Virus record (IMG/VR): IMGVR_UViG_3300044713_000087
Span: 1-42,295 of that record
From: a virus
Direction: 5' to 3' (one strand)
DNA: 42,295 nt
Both the position numbers and the translations under genes were made by a program. This document shows positions 7,758 through 14,550 of the stretch, one piece after another (position 1 is the stretch's first letter; each line of letters starts with the position of its first letter). Under the pieces are notes generated by a model that was given only the letters and a program-made list of their open reading frames with translations, did no database searches and was not told the DNA's origin.

Positions 7758-8427
7758 TCTGCCGGCCTTTGGCGCCACCGACTACCTGACGCAGTTTCAG
7801 CGGCTTTTGCCGCGCGGCCGGATCTGGCATCGCGGGTGGGGTCGGGTGCAGGACGCCGATCTGCTTACCCTCATGCCGACCTGGTCGCGGCTGCACGCCC
7901 GGCTTAACGCCCTGATCGGCGAGATTTTCCCATGCTCGACGCTCGAGCTTTTGACCGAGTGGGAGGCGACGCTCGGGCTGCCTGACCCGTGCGTCGGCGA
8001 GCTCGGCAGCGTGCAACAGCGGGTGCGCGCGGTTTGCGCCAAGTTCGCCGCCCGCGGCGGGCAATCGAAAACCTACTATCGCCAAGTCGCCGCCGCCCTC
8101 GGCTTTTCGATCCAAATTCACGAATTCACCCCGTTTACCGCCGGTTGGCCCGCGGGCTTGCCGGTTTACGGCGAGTCGTGGGCTCACACCTGGTCGATTA
8201 CCGCCGTCGCCGACATGGTTTGGTACTTTTCGGCCGGCATCAGCACCGCCGGCGAGCCCCTGCGGATTTGGGGCAACCGACTGTTGGAATGTGTTTTTGA
8301 GCGCATCAAGCCGGCGCATACCATCCTGCTTTTCCGCTATGTCGGCTCGCTGTGGGATTCCGGGCGGGCGGTTTGGGATGACGGATTGTCAATCTGGGAT
8401 ACCGAAGATAATGCCGAGCGTGATTGA
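7750..8427 (+). CDS. Tail protein, Mu gp48-like (DUF2313/YmfQ), with C-terminal WD-type repeats
   Basis: This 225-aa product shows the DUF2313 pattern: 'YLTQFQRLLPRGRIW' near the start, 'LLTEWEATLGLPDPC', 'QQRVRAVCAKFAARGGQSKT' and 'YYRQVAAALGF'. In Mu-like tails gp48 closes the wedge and connects to fibres. The last 25 residues contain three seven-residue repeats, 'LWDSGRAVWDDGLSIWD'. The same type of repeat ends the protein at 37303-37536, and each of the two proteins is followed by an overlapping fibre gene with a related N-terminus. The 3' end overlaps the fibre gene by 17 bases. Confidence 0.85.
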   Translation: MPDLPAFGATDYLTQFQRLLPRGRIWHRGWGRVQDADLLTLMPTWSRLHARLNALIGEIFPCSTLELLTEWEATLGLPDPCVGELGSVQQRVRAVCAKFAARGGQSKTYYRQVAAALGFSIQIHEFTPFTAGWPAGLPVYGESWAHTWSITAVADMVWYFSAGISTAGEPLRIWGNRLLECVFERIKPAHTILLFRYVGSLWDSGRAVWDDGLSIWDTEDNAERD

Positions 8428-9094
8428 CGAGACCTTGCCGATCGAAGGGCGCCCGACGACGGAATCGGTGCGCGACAATTTCGGCATCGCGAAAGCCGAG
8501 ATCAGCGTATTGCAGGCACTGGCCACCGGTGGGCCGTTCCTGCCGCTCATCGGCGGCACCCTGACCGGCAATCTCTCGGTCAGAGGCTCAATCAATGTTC
8601 TCTCAACCCTTTTACCATCAAGATTGCCTGCTCGACCTTTTCGCCCTCCGGCCGCAGATACGAGTGCTGCTCTAGAATATGGGTTATGGAATGACGGCAT
8701 TTTTCTGATTATCGGCACGCCGGATGACCGACAAGCCATCGCATCAATCGCCATCGAAGACGGCAACAACAGCTTTTGGGTCGAAGGTGTGTTGGGGTGC
8801 TATGCCGCTATTCCGTCATTTGCCTTAATTACTACCAGGGAGGGCGACCCCTACGTCGGGCTCTGGCATGGCGGCGAAGGGCTGCACATCGGCCTGACTG
8901 ACGCATGGGGCATGCCGGATCGGACTGTCATCAAGGTGACCGGGGCGGGCGCGGCGTTTGACCTCCCGGTGGTTTTGGCAGGCGATCCGACCCTCGCGCT
9001 GCACGCCGCAACCAAAGCTTACGTTGATAACACGGTGGCCGAACTGCGCGCCGAAATCGCCGCTTTACGAGGGGGACCTGATGGAACCGTTTGA
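8411..9094 (+). CDS. Tail fibre protein 1 (short)
   Basis: This 227-aa product starts at the ATG at 8411, inside the gp48 gene. The N-terminus 'MPSVIDETLPIEGRPTTESV' is related to that of the collagen-like fibre at 37529, which suggests a common attachment domain. Then comes a fibre-type 'LIGGTLTGNLSVRGSI' turn, beta-rich sequence, and a closing 'DPTLALHAATKAYVDNTVAE' coiled segment typical of trimeric fibre shafts. Host binding is inferred from position and from these features; I recognise no specific receptor-binding fold. Confidence 0.7.
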   Translation: MPSVIDETLPIEGRPTTESVRDNFGIAKAEISVLQALATGGPFLPLIGGTLTGNLSVRGSINVLSTLLPSRLPARPFRPPAADTSAALEYGLWNDGIFLIIGTPDDRQAIASIAIEDGNNSFWVEGVLGCYAAIPSFALITTREGDPYVGLWHGGEGLHIGLTDAWGMPDRTVIKVTGAGAAFDLPVVLAGDPTLALHAATKAYVDNTVAELRAEIAALRGGPDGTV

Positions 9095-9287
9095 ACCGAC
9101 CGCCCCGGTGGCGGTGACCTTGCAGGCGCAACAGTGGAACGGGGTCATTGCCGCGCTGGTCAAAGCGCCGTGGGAAATGGCCGACCCGCTAATCCGCCAG
9201 ATCACCGCGCAAGTCGCGAGCCAGGCGCCGAAGTCGCCGGCGGCCAACGGCGCCGCCCAAGCCGAGGCGGCCGATGCACCGCATTGA
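9081..9287 (+). CDS. 68-aa tail-region protein of unknown function
   Basis: The ATG at 9081 is preceded by GAGGGGGA at good spacing and lies within the end of fibre gene 1. The product begins MEPFEPTAPVAVTLQAQQWN and ends in an Ala/Gln-rich tail. 'QQWNGVIAALVKAPWEMADP' looks like a short amphipathic helix pair. No known family is recognised. It sits between two fibre genes and overlaps both, so it could be a fibre assembly protein, but this is only positional. Confidence 0.6.
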   Translation: MEPFEPTAPVAVTLQAQQWNGVIAALVKAPWEMADPLIRQITAQVASQAPKSPAANGAAQAEAADAPH

Positions 9288-10380
9288 CAACGCCACCGCG
9301 ATAGCGGCATTGCCGGCGCCCGAGCCGGTCGGCACGCCCGGTTTTTTCACCAACGGCAACCGCCCGGCCGGCCTCGCCCCGACCCGCGTCGACGACAATT
9401 GGCTCAACACGGTGCAAGAGGAAATCGCCAACGTCGTGCTTGCCGCCGGCTTGCAGCTGTCGAAGGTTAGCAACACACAGCTTTACGAGGCAATACAGGC
9501 AATCGCCTACGGTGCTAACCCCGATCTGTCGGCCTATCTGCCGTTGTCGGGCGGCACGCTGTCGAGTCCGGGCAATTTGACTGTTAACGGACAACTCACG
9601 GTCAATAACGGAGACTTGCTGCTCGGCGCCGGCGCTTCCGGTGTCATTACCCGAGCACCCGGCACCGTCATGTCGTTAGGGGCCACCGGTGGCGGCAATG
9701 TCGCCACGCTTAATCTCGGCGCCGATCAAGTCAACGCTATTGGCGGCCTGCATGCTCGTGCCGATCTCGATGTCAGCGGCAGCTTGACCGTTAGCGGGCT
9801 TAGCCATTTGTTGTCTGGTTGCGCGATCACCGCAAATCTCGAAGTCGCCGGCAGCTTTTCGGTTAGTGGCCCGCTTAATGCCTTTTTTGGTGGTTATGTC
9901 GTTGGAAATTTCGACGTTGCTGGGAATTTACTCGTCAGCGGTACAGATATCAACGGGGTCGATCACGGTATCATATTCAACAGATACGACAATTTTAAGA
10001 GGTTCGCCTTTTCTCAACCGGATACCCGTTTCCAGGTTTGGATCGCCGGGCTTCATTTTGGCGATATTCAATATACCCCGGCGATTGCATCGCTAACCAA
10101 CATCGCACCGGCCGCCGACAAAGACGCGCTCGCCGCAATCCGAGCTATCGAGCTTTTCGCCTACGATCGCCTAGGACGGCGCGATGAACTCGGCTTTCTC
10201 GCGGCGCAAATGCACACGGCGATTCCAGAAGCGGCGACGGTTAGCGCGGCGGGCGACGCGGGCGAGCCGCAATACACCCTCGACTGGCTACCGATTGCGG
10301 CCTATTCGGTGCGCGCCATTCAACAACTGGCCGACCGGGTCGAGGCGCTCGAGCGACGCCCGGCGCCGCTGCCAGCATGA
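9274..10380 (+). CDS. Tail fibre protein 2 with C-terminal chaperone-like (peptidase S74 type) end
   Basis: This 368-aa product has an N-terminal part with 'GFFTNGNRPAGLAPTRVDDN' and 'WLNTVQEEIANVV', common in phage fibre proteins. A shaft follows with repeated 'V.G.L.V.G' turns, including 'LDVSGSLTVSGL' and 'LEVAGSFSVSGP' about every 20 residues. The last 100 residues ('AIRAIELFAYDRLGRRDELG', 'FLAAQMHTAIPEA', 'YSVRAIQQLADRVEALER') resemble the intramolecular chaperone of S74 fibres. I see no clear Ser-Lys cleavage site, so the end may stay attached. The shaft repeats would form a trimeric beta-helix. The stop overlaps a downstream ATG. Confidence 0.75.
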   Translation: MHRIDNATAIAALPAPEPVGTPGFFTNGNRPAGLAPTRVDDNWLNTVQEEIANVVLAAGLQLSKVSNTQLYEAIQAIAYGANPDLSAYLPLSGGTLSSPGNLTVNGQLTVNNGDLLLGAGASGVITRAPGTVMSLGATGGGNVATLNLGADQVNAIGGLHARADLDVSGSLTVSGLSHLLSGCAITANLEVAGSFSVSGPLNAFFGGYVVGNFDVAGNLLVSGTDINGVDHGIIFNRYDNFKRFAFSQPDTRFQVWIAGLHFGDIQYTPAIASLTNIAPAADKDALAAIRAIELFAYDRLGRRDELGFLAAQMHTAIPEAATVSAAGDAGEPQYTLDWLPIAAYSVRAIQQLADRVEALERRPAPLPA

Positions 10381-10383
10381 GCG

Positions 10384-10665
10384 ATGCCGCCGCGCCCGCC
10401 GCGGCCGCCGTTCGACCTGTTGCGGTTCTGCTCGTGGCTGGTTGCGCTAATCGTCGGCACCGTCCTATTCATCATGATTTTTGGCGTCATCGGCTGTTTT
10501 GCTGGCGTCGCGATCGGAAAATTTCCGCCCGGTCACTGCCTCGAATCAGGGCTAGGCGACCTGGTGCACGAGTGGTGGTCAGAGCTCCTGACCCTGATTC
10601 TCGCACTATTGGTGGCGGGCCGACCGCCGCCGCCGGCGCCGCCGCCTGACGACGAGGTGACGTGA
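10384..10665 (+). CDS. Probable holin (small membrane protein)
   Basis: This 93-aa product has a Pro/Arg-rich start followed by a strong membrane segment ('WLVALIVGTVLFIMIFGVIG' continuing into 'CFAGVAIG'). A second shorter segment is near 'LLTLILALLVAG'. The C-terminus is Pro/Asp-rich. Size, topology and position immediately before the lytic enzyme gene suggest a holin. Another frame with a coupled ATG at 10377 reads as unstructured basic sequence and was not chosen. The stop overlaps the next ATG (TGATG). Confidence 0.55.
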   Translation: MPPRPPRPPFDLLRFCSWLVALIVGTVLFIMIFGVIGCFAGVAIGKFPPGHCLESGLGDLVHEWWSELLTLILALLVAGRPPPPAPPPDDEVT

Positions 10666-11042
10666 TGGCGTGGGTAGCACCGAACCCGGCGCGCTATGCC
10701 GGACAAGTGGTCGACACCGGGCATTGTGTTCGATTTGTACAGGAGTCGGCGAGTGCGCCGCACACCTCGAGGTGGCGCCGGGGTACAAGAGTCCGGGGCA
10801 ACCCGGTGGCACCCGGCACGGCAATCGCGACGTTCGACCCGGCCGGAACTTACGGCAACCACACCGACGGGCGCTCGCACGCGGCGATTCTGGTCGCCGA
10901 GCAGGCCGACGGGCTGCGGGTGTGGGATTGTTGGAAGGGGCACCCGGTCGCGCAACGCACGATCCGGTGGCATGGCGGGCAGGGCAAGGCGTCAAACGAC
11001 GCCGATGCTTTCTGCGTTATCGAGGGGCCGCCGCCCGCCTGA
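10665..11042 (+). CDS. Probable endolysin/peptidoglycan amidase, BPSL0067-type
   Basis: This 125-aa product starts at the ATG in the TGATG overlap, with GAGG seven bases before it. The pattern 'GHCVRFVQESASAPHTSRWR' followed by 'GTAIATFDPAGTYGNHTDGR' and 'SHAAILVAEQADGLRVWDCW' is that of the BPSL0067 family, which resembles NlpC/P60-like Cys-His enzymes. Cys21 and His72 are the likely catalytic pair. It lacks a signal peptide, so export would depend on the neighbouring holin. Its last 26 bases overlap a convergent minus-strand gene. The tape measure's GH104 domain has a different job (entry), so this is the best candidate for host lysis. Confidence 0.65.
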   Translation: MAWVAPNPARYAGQVVDTGHCVRFVQESASAPHTSRWRRGTRVRGNPVAPGTAIATFDPAGTYGNHTDGRSHAAILVAEQADGLRVWDCWKGHPVAQRTIRWHGGQGKASNDADAFCVIEGPPPA

Positions 11043-11685
11043 CCGCCGCGGCCGCCTCATCTATGCCGAGGGCGCCGCTGACTTCCTCGGCCATGTAAAC
11101 GGTCGTTTCGTAATCGCCGGGGTCGCGCTTGACGATGCGAAAGCGCCGCCCGGCCTCGCCGGCACGAAAAATCATCCCGTGCTTGTCGTCGACGATCACC
11201 CGCACCTCGGGCACCCATGCCGACAGCTTGCCGAGCAGCTGCCGCAACCGCTTGTGGTTTAGTTTCCGGCTGTCGCACTGCACCACGGCATAAACGCCGT
11301 GCGCCTCGGTCACAAAAAACGCGGCATAAGCGCCGATCTTGTCGGGGCGAAAGCGCTCGTCGAAATTGCCGAGCAGCCAGCCGCAGGCGAATTGCCGGCA
11401 CGCCTCGGGCTTGCTCGCGTGAATCCCGCACCCCTTGCCGGCGAAGTGACGGCACGCGACCATCGGCGGCTTTTTGAGCTCGTTCACCCCGGCGACGGTG
11501 CAGCACAAGGTGCAGCCGCCGCACTGGCGCCAGCGGCGCCGGTCGCCCTCGGCGAGAATGATCGCGTCGGGGCCCTCGCCTAGCTGAATTCGGGTCGCAC
11601 CGCCCTCGACCGCCTGCTCAATCGTCTGGCGCAGCTGGTCGAGGCGGTCGACCTCGACCCGTTCAACCGGGCGCTCGTCGGTCAT
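11017..11685 (-). CDS. YkgJ-type cysteine-cluster protein (possible lysogenic conversion gene)
   Basis: This 222-aa product contains the CxxCxxCC signature at 'QCGGCTLCCTVAGV' and later cysteines in 'CRHFAGKGCGIHASKPEACR' and 'QFACGW', as in the YkgJ family (UPF0153), where they bind zinc or an iron-sulfur cluster. The C-terminal half has no domain I recognise. Some relatives modify proteins (FliB-type), but this member cannot be assigned a reaction. It is the only gene on the far side of the candidate attP and runs toward the lysis genes. It would lie at one end of the prophage, typical for cargo genes. No clear ribosome site precedes its ATG. Confidence 0.7.
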   Translation of the reverse strand: MTDERPVERVEVDRLDQLRQTIEQAVEGGATRIQLGEGPDAIILAEGDRRRWRQCGGCTLCCTVAGVNELKKPPMVACRHFAGKGCGIHASKPEACRQFACGWLLGNFDERFRPDKIGAYAAFFVTEAHGVYAVVQCDSRKLNHKRLRQLLGKLSAWVPEVRVIVDDKHGMIFRAGEAGRRFRIVKRDPGDYETTVYMAEEVSGALGIDEAAAAVRRAAAPR

Positions 11686-11703
11686 GCGAACAGCCCGATT
11701 TGA

Positions 11704-11882
11704 GTTTGCCAGTTTTCCGCTAAGTCATTGAAACGTGGTTGCTCAAAAAACCCGGTTTGCCAGAAATTCCCTAATGTTTTCAATAGGGACCAACTGCTTT
11801 GAAGACCGCGCAAATCACCGGATTTGTCCATCTTCCCAATACCTTAGTTTGCCATTTTGTGCAATCGGGGCCGAGTTTGCCA
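11704..11882. promoter_or_regulatory. attP: Candidate attP region: four direct repeats of GTTTGCCA
   Basis: The 8-mer GTTTGCCA occurs at 11704-11711, 11755-11762, 11847-11854 and 11875-11882, always in the same orientation. Three copies extend to AGTTTGCCA. Four copies in 179 bases are far above chance. The stretch is non-coding and less GC-rich than its surroundings, and it lies 3' of the integrase operon. These properties fit arm-type integrase binding sites around an attP core. The YkgJ-type gene starts 18 bases beyond the first repeat. Confidence 0.6.
11768..11789. promoter_or_regulatory. Inverted repeat, candidate attP core
   Basis: TCCCTA (11768-11773) and TAGGGA (11784-11789) are perfect inverted arms around the ten-base spacer ATGTTTTCAA. 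The element lies between the second and third arm-type repeats. Tyrosine recombinases bind inverted core sites flanking a 6-8 base crossover region, so this is the best core candidate. No host attachment sequence is available to confirm it. Confidence 0.4.
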
Positions 11883-11907
11883 AAACAGTTCCGACCCCGT
11901 TCGCATT

Positions 11908-12006
11908 TCATCGCACCAACAGCCGCCACAAAATGCCGGCGGTCATGATCAGATTGAAGCCGACCATCCAAGTGAGCACGGCAAGCCGGCTTTCGATGTT
12001 TTCCAT
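11908..12006 (-). CDS. 32-aa single-span membrane protein
   Basis: The ATG at 12006 lies seven bases beyond the stop of the coiled-coil gene. The peptide starts MENIESRLAVLTWMVGFNLI and ends 'TAGILWRLLVR': a short charged start, one membrane segment and a basic end. Size and pairing with a coiled-coil partner recall XhlA-type lysis helpers or small antiholins. There is no separate ribosome site, so translation probably depends on the upstream gene. Confidence 0.5.
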   Translation of the reverse strand: MENIESRLAVLTWMVGFNLIMTAGILWRLLVR

Positions 12007-12013
12007 TTTTTTG

Positions 12014-12316
12014 TCAGGCGTCGAGCTTGCGGGTGATGTCGATCAGCGTCGTTTCCAGACGAGTAAGCCGGGCGTTAAGCCGGTCGTCGACAACGTTAAG
12101 CCGGTCGATGATCGCCGCCTCGACGCCGTTCAACCGTTCCTCGACCGAGGTTGCGACCGATACCATCTGCCGGGTCAAGGTCTGAATCATCGTCTGGTAG
12201 CTGGCCTCGCGCTGCTCGTCGCGCAGTGCCATGAGGTGCAGCCCCTCGCGCAACTCGCGCTGAATCGTATCGAGGCGGCGTAACACGAAATTTAAATCCG
12301 GGTCGGGCATCGGCAT
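12014..12316 (-). CDS. Coiled-coil protein, possible lysis accessory (XhlA-like arrangement)
   Basis: This 100-aa product has an AAGGAG ribosome site just before the ATG at 12316. From residue about 8 onward it is one long heptad-repeat helix: 'LNFVLRRLDTIQRELREGLH', then 'VEERLNGVEAAIIDRLNVVD' and 'DRLNARLTRLETTLIDITRK'. It has no membrane segment itself, but the next gene encodes one. Together they have the shape of a split XhlA, a membrane-associated coiled-coil lysis protein. A structural role cannot be excluded. It follows the integrase gene after a gap of seven bases. Confidence 0.6.
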   Translation of the reverse strand: MPMPDPDLNFVLRRLDTIQRELREGLHLMALRDEQREASYQTMIQTLTRQMVSVATSVEERLNGVEAAIIDRLNVVDDRLNARLTRLETTLIDITRKLDA

Positions 12317-12323
12317 TTTCTCC

Positions 12324-13364
12324 TTAACCCTCGTCGTCGAGCAGGCGCACCGCCGTTTCGGCGGCCCGCCGCATGTCCGCCCGGCGGCTGTAATGCAACG
12401 CCATCGCCGCCGTGCGCTGCCCGAGCTCGGCTTGGATCGCGCGGACGTCGGCGCCGGCATCGGCGAGCCGCGTCGCGTTGGTCGAGCGTAACCCGTGAAA
12501 CGTGAGTCCTTTCGCGATCCGCCCCTCATCTTCAAGCCGGCGGATCAGATCGCGGAAATTTGCCCGCAACGTACCCTCGGCCCAAGGGCGGCCATCGGGC
12601 CCGGCGACGATTGTTTCACCGATGCGGGGCGCGGCGTCGAGGATCTCGCGCAGCATGCGCCGCGCCGGTTTCCACACCTGATCGGACGTCTTGTTTTGTT
12701 GCCACCCGATCGCGCTGCCGTTGTAAGCCGACCAGCGCACACACACGACGTCGCCGCCGCGCATGCTGGCGAACATGCCGAGGGCAATCGCCGCCCTTAG
12801 CGTGCCTTTCGCCTCGGCGAGCACGATGCGGCACTCATCCTCGCCCCAAGGACGATTTGCGTCGCCCGGTGCCGCGAACTTTTCGAGGCCGGCGGCGCCG
12901 TTCTCATAATGCCCGAATTCGCGCCGGGTCTTACCCCACCCGAGCACCAGCGACAGCATGTGCACGACATAATTCGCAAAACGCCGTTTTTTATCCTGCA
13001 ATGCCTTGTCGCGGATTTTCTCGCAAGCCTCGGGGTCGAATTGGATTAGCGCAAAGTTGTCGAGCGTCGCGAGATAGGCCAAAACCTTTTCGTAATCGCT
13101 CTTTGTCCGCTCGCCGAGCAACGTATATTTGGCGCTTGCCCGGTAGGCCTCGACGAGTGCACCCCATGTGCCGGACCCGTGCGGCCGGCGGCGCATGATC
13201 GCTGGGCGCGGCATCGTGCCGACCTGTTTGTCGAGCTCGGCAATCTCGAGGATGAAAGCCGGGGTGTTGGGGCGCGCCTCGATCCGCTTTTTCGTCGCCC
13301 GGTGGTAATAGTACCGGCGGCCTTTGACCGTGGTTTGCTTGATGCCGCGAATTTTTGTAATCAT
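12324..13364 (-). CDS. int: Tyrosine site-specific integrase
   Basis: This 346-aa product has an N-terminal arm-binding region with 'KGRRYYYHRATKKRIEARPN', a SAM-like core-binding domain around residues 65-150, and a catalytic domain. Catalytic residues visible are Arg202 ('GMFASMRGGDVV'), Lys225 ('QQNKTSDQ'), His290 and Arg293 ('FHGLRSTNATRLADAGADV') and the nucleophile Tyr325 ('MALHYSRRAD'). The usual second His (LGH) is Gln316 here ('LGQRTAAM'), a variation that some active members tolerate. It would recombine the candidate attP at 11.7-11.9 kb with the host attB. Its start overlaps the small upstream gene (ATGA). Confidence 0.92.
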   Translation of the reverse strand: MITKIRGIKQTTVKGRRYYYHRATKKRIEARPNTPAFILEIAELDKQVGTMPRPAIMRRRPHGSGTWGALVEAYRASAKYTLLGERTKSDYEKVLAYLATLDNFALIQFDPEACEKIRDKALQDKKRRFANYVVHMLSLVLGWGKTRREFGHYENGAAGLEKFAAPGDANRPWGEDECRIVLAEAKGTLRAAIALGMFASMRGGDVVCVRWSAYNGSAIGWQQNKTSDQVWKPARRMLREILDAAPRIGETIVAGPDGRPWAEGTLRANFRDLIRRLEDEGRIAKGLTFHGLRSTNATRLADAGADVRAIQAELGQRTAAMALHYSRRADMRRAAETAVRLLDDEG

Positions 13365-13474
13365 CGGATAGCCCCTTTCGAGCTCATTCTCGACTGGTGG
13401 TCAGAGGTGCCGTGCCGTCGCAAGCGGCGCGGCGCCTCGATCCGAATATAATCGCGGCAGGCGAATTTTGCCAT
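13361..13474 (-). CDS. 37-aa basic protein between the HTH gene and int (putative)
   Basis: The start overlaps the stop of the HTH gene (TGATG) and the stop overlaps the int start (ATGA), so it is coupled on both sides. The peptide starts MAKFACRDYIRIEAPRRLRR and is strongly basic, with one Cys and two His. No family is recognised. It may only pass ribosomes on to int, or may be a small DNA-binding directionality factor. Confidence 0.4.
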   Translation of the reverse strand: MAKFACRDYIRIEAPRRLRRHGTSDHQSRMSSKGAIR

Positions 13475-13740
13475 CAGGAACGCCGCGGTTTGCCAAGTTG
13501 GGCGATACCTTCCTCGATCGGCCGCAGTGCGGGCGGGGCGAGCCCGGATTGCTGGTCGAGATAATGGTCGAGGGCGCGGACGTCCCATAGCTTGCGGGTG
13601 TTGAGCTCGATCGGCGGCACCTTTTTGCCGATTGTCTCGTCGAACAGCCCGACCGAAACGCCGCAATATTCGGCCGCCAGCTCGCGCGACAACAGCCGCG
13701 GCGTCAGACCGTAGGACAAAAGGGCGTGCTCGCGCGGCAT
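13474..13740 (-). CDS. AlpA/excisionase-like HTH protein
   Basis: This 88-aa product starts at the ATG that overlaps the preceding stop (TGATG). It contains 'RLLSRELAAEYCGVSVGLFD' followed by 'IGKKVPPIELNTRKLWDVRA' and 'LDHYLDQQSG', the winged-helix pattern of MerR-like excisionases (HTH_17), in which a recognition helix is followed by a basic wing and a 'W.+.+L' strand. Its place one gene before int suggests the recombination directionality factor. A transcription regulator is the alternative. Confidence 0.65.
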   Translation of the reverse strand: MPREHALLSYGLTPRLLSRELAAEYCGVSVGLFDETIGKKVPPIELNTRKLWDVRALDHYLDQQSGLAPPALRPIEEGIAQLGKPRRS

Positions 13741-14018
13741 CAAGCGGGCGGGTCGCCGCCAAGACCGGGCGTCGCGCGAATGTAATCAATTAGCGAGGGC
13801 CGCGGGTCGAGCTCAAAAAAAAGGCTGAAATGTTCCAACAGTGCGAGCACCGCGCGCATGGTCGCGAGCTCGCTGGCCGCCTTGCCGTCAGTCATGCGAC
13901 CGGCCGCGACTTGGCGCGGGTAAACACGTTCGCGCAAGGCGATCTCGCGCTTGATGCAAGCGATCTGAGCCGGCAGGTCGACTTTCGTGACTTCGCGAGT
14001 CCGGGGCGTGCCGATCAT
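13740..14018 (-). CDS. Conserved phage protein, unknown function
   Basis: This 92-aa product starts in an ATGA overlap with the upstream gene. 'DLPAQIACIKREIALRERVY' and 'GKAASELATMRAVLALLEHF' form two amphipathic helices. I believe similar proteins recur in the int-proximal region of alphaproteobacterial prophages, without known function. The C-terminal residues are Pro/Gly-rich. Placement in the int operon suggests a role around integration or early takeover, but nothing in the sequence proves it. Confidence 0.6.
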   Translation of the reverse strand: MIGTPRTREVTKVDLPAQIACIKREIALRERVYPRQVAAGRMTDGKAASELATMRAVLALLEHFSLFFELDPRPSLIDYIRATPGLGGDPPA

Positions 14019-14299
14019 AGCGGGTCAATCCCGAAGTCGACGGCGGCGGCGAGCCATGTCTCGAGCGTCGGGCGCGAGGTGATGCTGTCGACCAAGCGGC
14101 GCAGCATCGCCAGGGCTTCGCGTTCCTCGGCGCCGGCATGCGGGTTGCGATCCCATACCGGCGAGTTAACCCATTGGCGGCAGTAGGCGTGCAGCGCTGC
14201 GACGTGCGCGGCCGACAACTCACCGCCGCCGAGATACGCCTCGACCGCCGGCCGCAGCACGCCCGAGGTTTCGTGCATCCAAAAGCCGGGCCCGCTCAT
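14015..14299 (-). CDS. Conserved phage protein, unknown function
   Basis: This 94-aa product begins MSGPGFWMHETSGVLRPAVE at an ATG in a TGATG overlap. It continues 'LSAAHVAALHAYCRQWVNSP', then 'LRRLVDSITSRPTLETWLAA' and ends 'FGIDPL'. This order is familiar from small proteins in alphaproteobacterial prophages, again of unknown function. It is soluble, with conserved Trp residues. A TTG one codon earlier is possible but less likely. Confidence 0.6.
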   Translation of the reverse strand: MSGPGFWMHETSGVLRPAVEAYLGGGELSAAHVAALHAYCRQWVNSPVWDRNPHAGAEEREALAMLRRLVDSITSRPTLETWLAAAVDFGIDPL

Positions 14300-14550
14300 C
14301 AAATATCGCTTTCGTTGGCGGGGCGGCCGACCATACCCTCGAGCTCGCCGATCGCTTCTTTAAGACGTTCCCAACCATCATCGCCATCGTAGTAGCGCGC
14401 CCAAACGACAGTCCGCGCTTTCGTCCATACATCGGCCTCGGGCACGATCCCGACCTGGCGCAGATAAGCCGCGCAAAGGTCGTGGGCTTCCTGGACCAAT
14501 TTCGTAAGGGCTGCCTCCAATTTCGTAAGGGCTGCCTCGTCGACGCTCAT
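14299..14550 (-). CDS. 83-aa acidic protein with an in-frame tandem duplication
   Basis: The ATG at 14550 overlaps the stop of the ATPase gene (ATGA). The product begins MSVDEAALTKLEAALTKLVQ, where a seven-residue unit is present twice because of a perfect 21-bp DNA duplication. The rest ('VWARYYDGDDGWERLKEAIG') is mixed helix, with no family that I recognise. The duplication lengthens the first helix by two turns. Confidence 0.55.
   Translation of the reverse strand: MSVDEAALTKLEAALTKLVQEAHDLCAAYLRQVGIVPEADVWTKARTVVWARYYDGDDGWERLKEAIGELEGMVGRPANESDI
14496..14537. repeat. Perfect 21-bp tandem duplication
   Basis: Bases 14496-14516 and 14517-14537 are identical, with unit start CCAATTTCGTAAGGG. 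The unit is 7 codons, so the reading frame of the minus-strand gene is kept. Absence of any mismatch suggests a recent slippage event. Confidence 0.9.

Noticed and set aside
8785-8800. Further copies of the GGGGTGCTA sequence seen in the gpN hairpin (8786 region and, reversed, near 28130)
   Set aside because: The other copies lack the inverted partner and lie in a coding region or next to a start codon, so chance is sufficient.
10377-10649. Alternative frame starting at the coupled ATG at 10377
   Set aside because: The translation is basic and unstructured, whereas the 10384 frame encodes clear membrane segments.
11690-11910. tRNA gene at the candidate attP
   Set aside because: No cloverleaf or TPsiC-type GTTCRANY stretch with matching arms could be found. 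The window also shows no tRNA elsewhere by eye.
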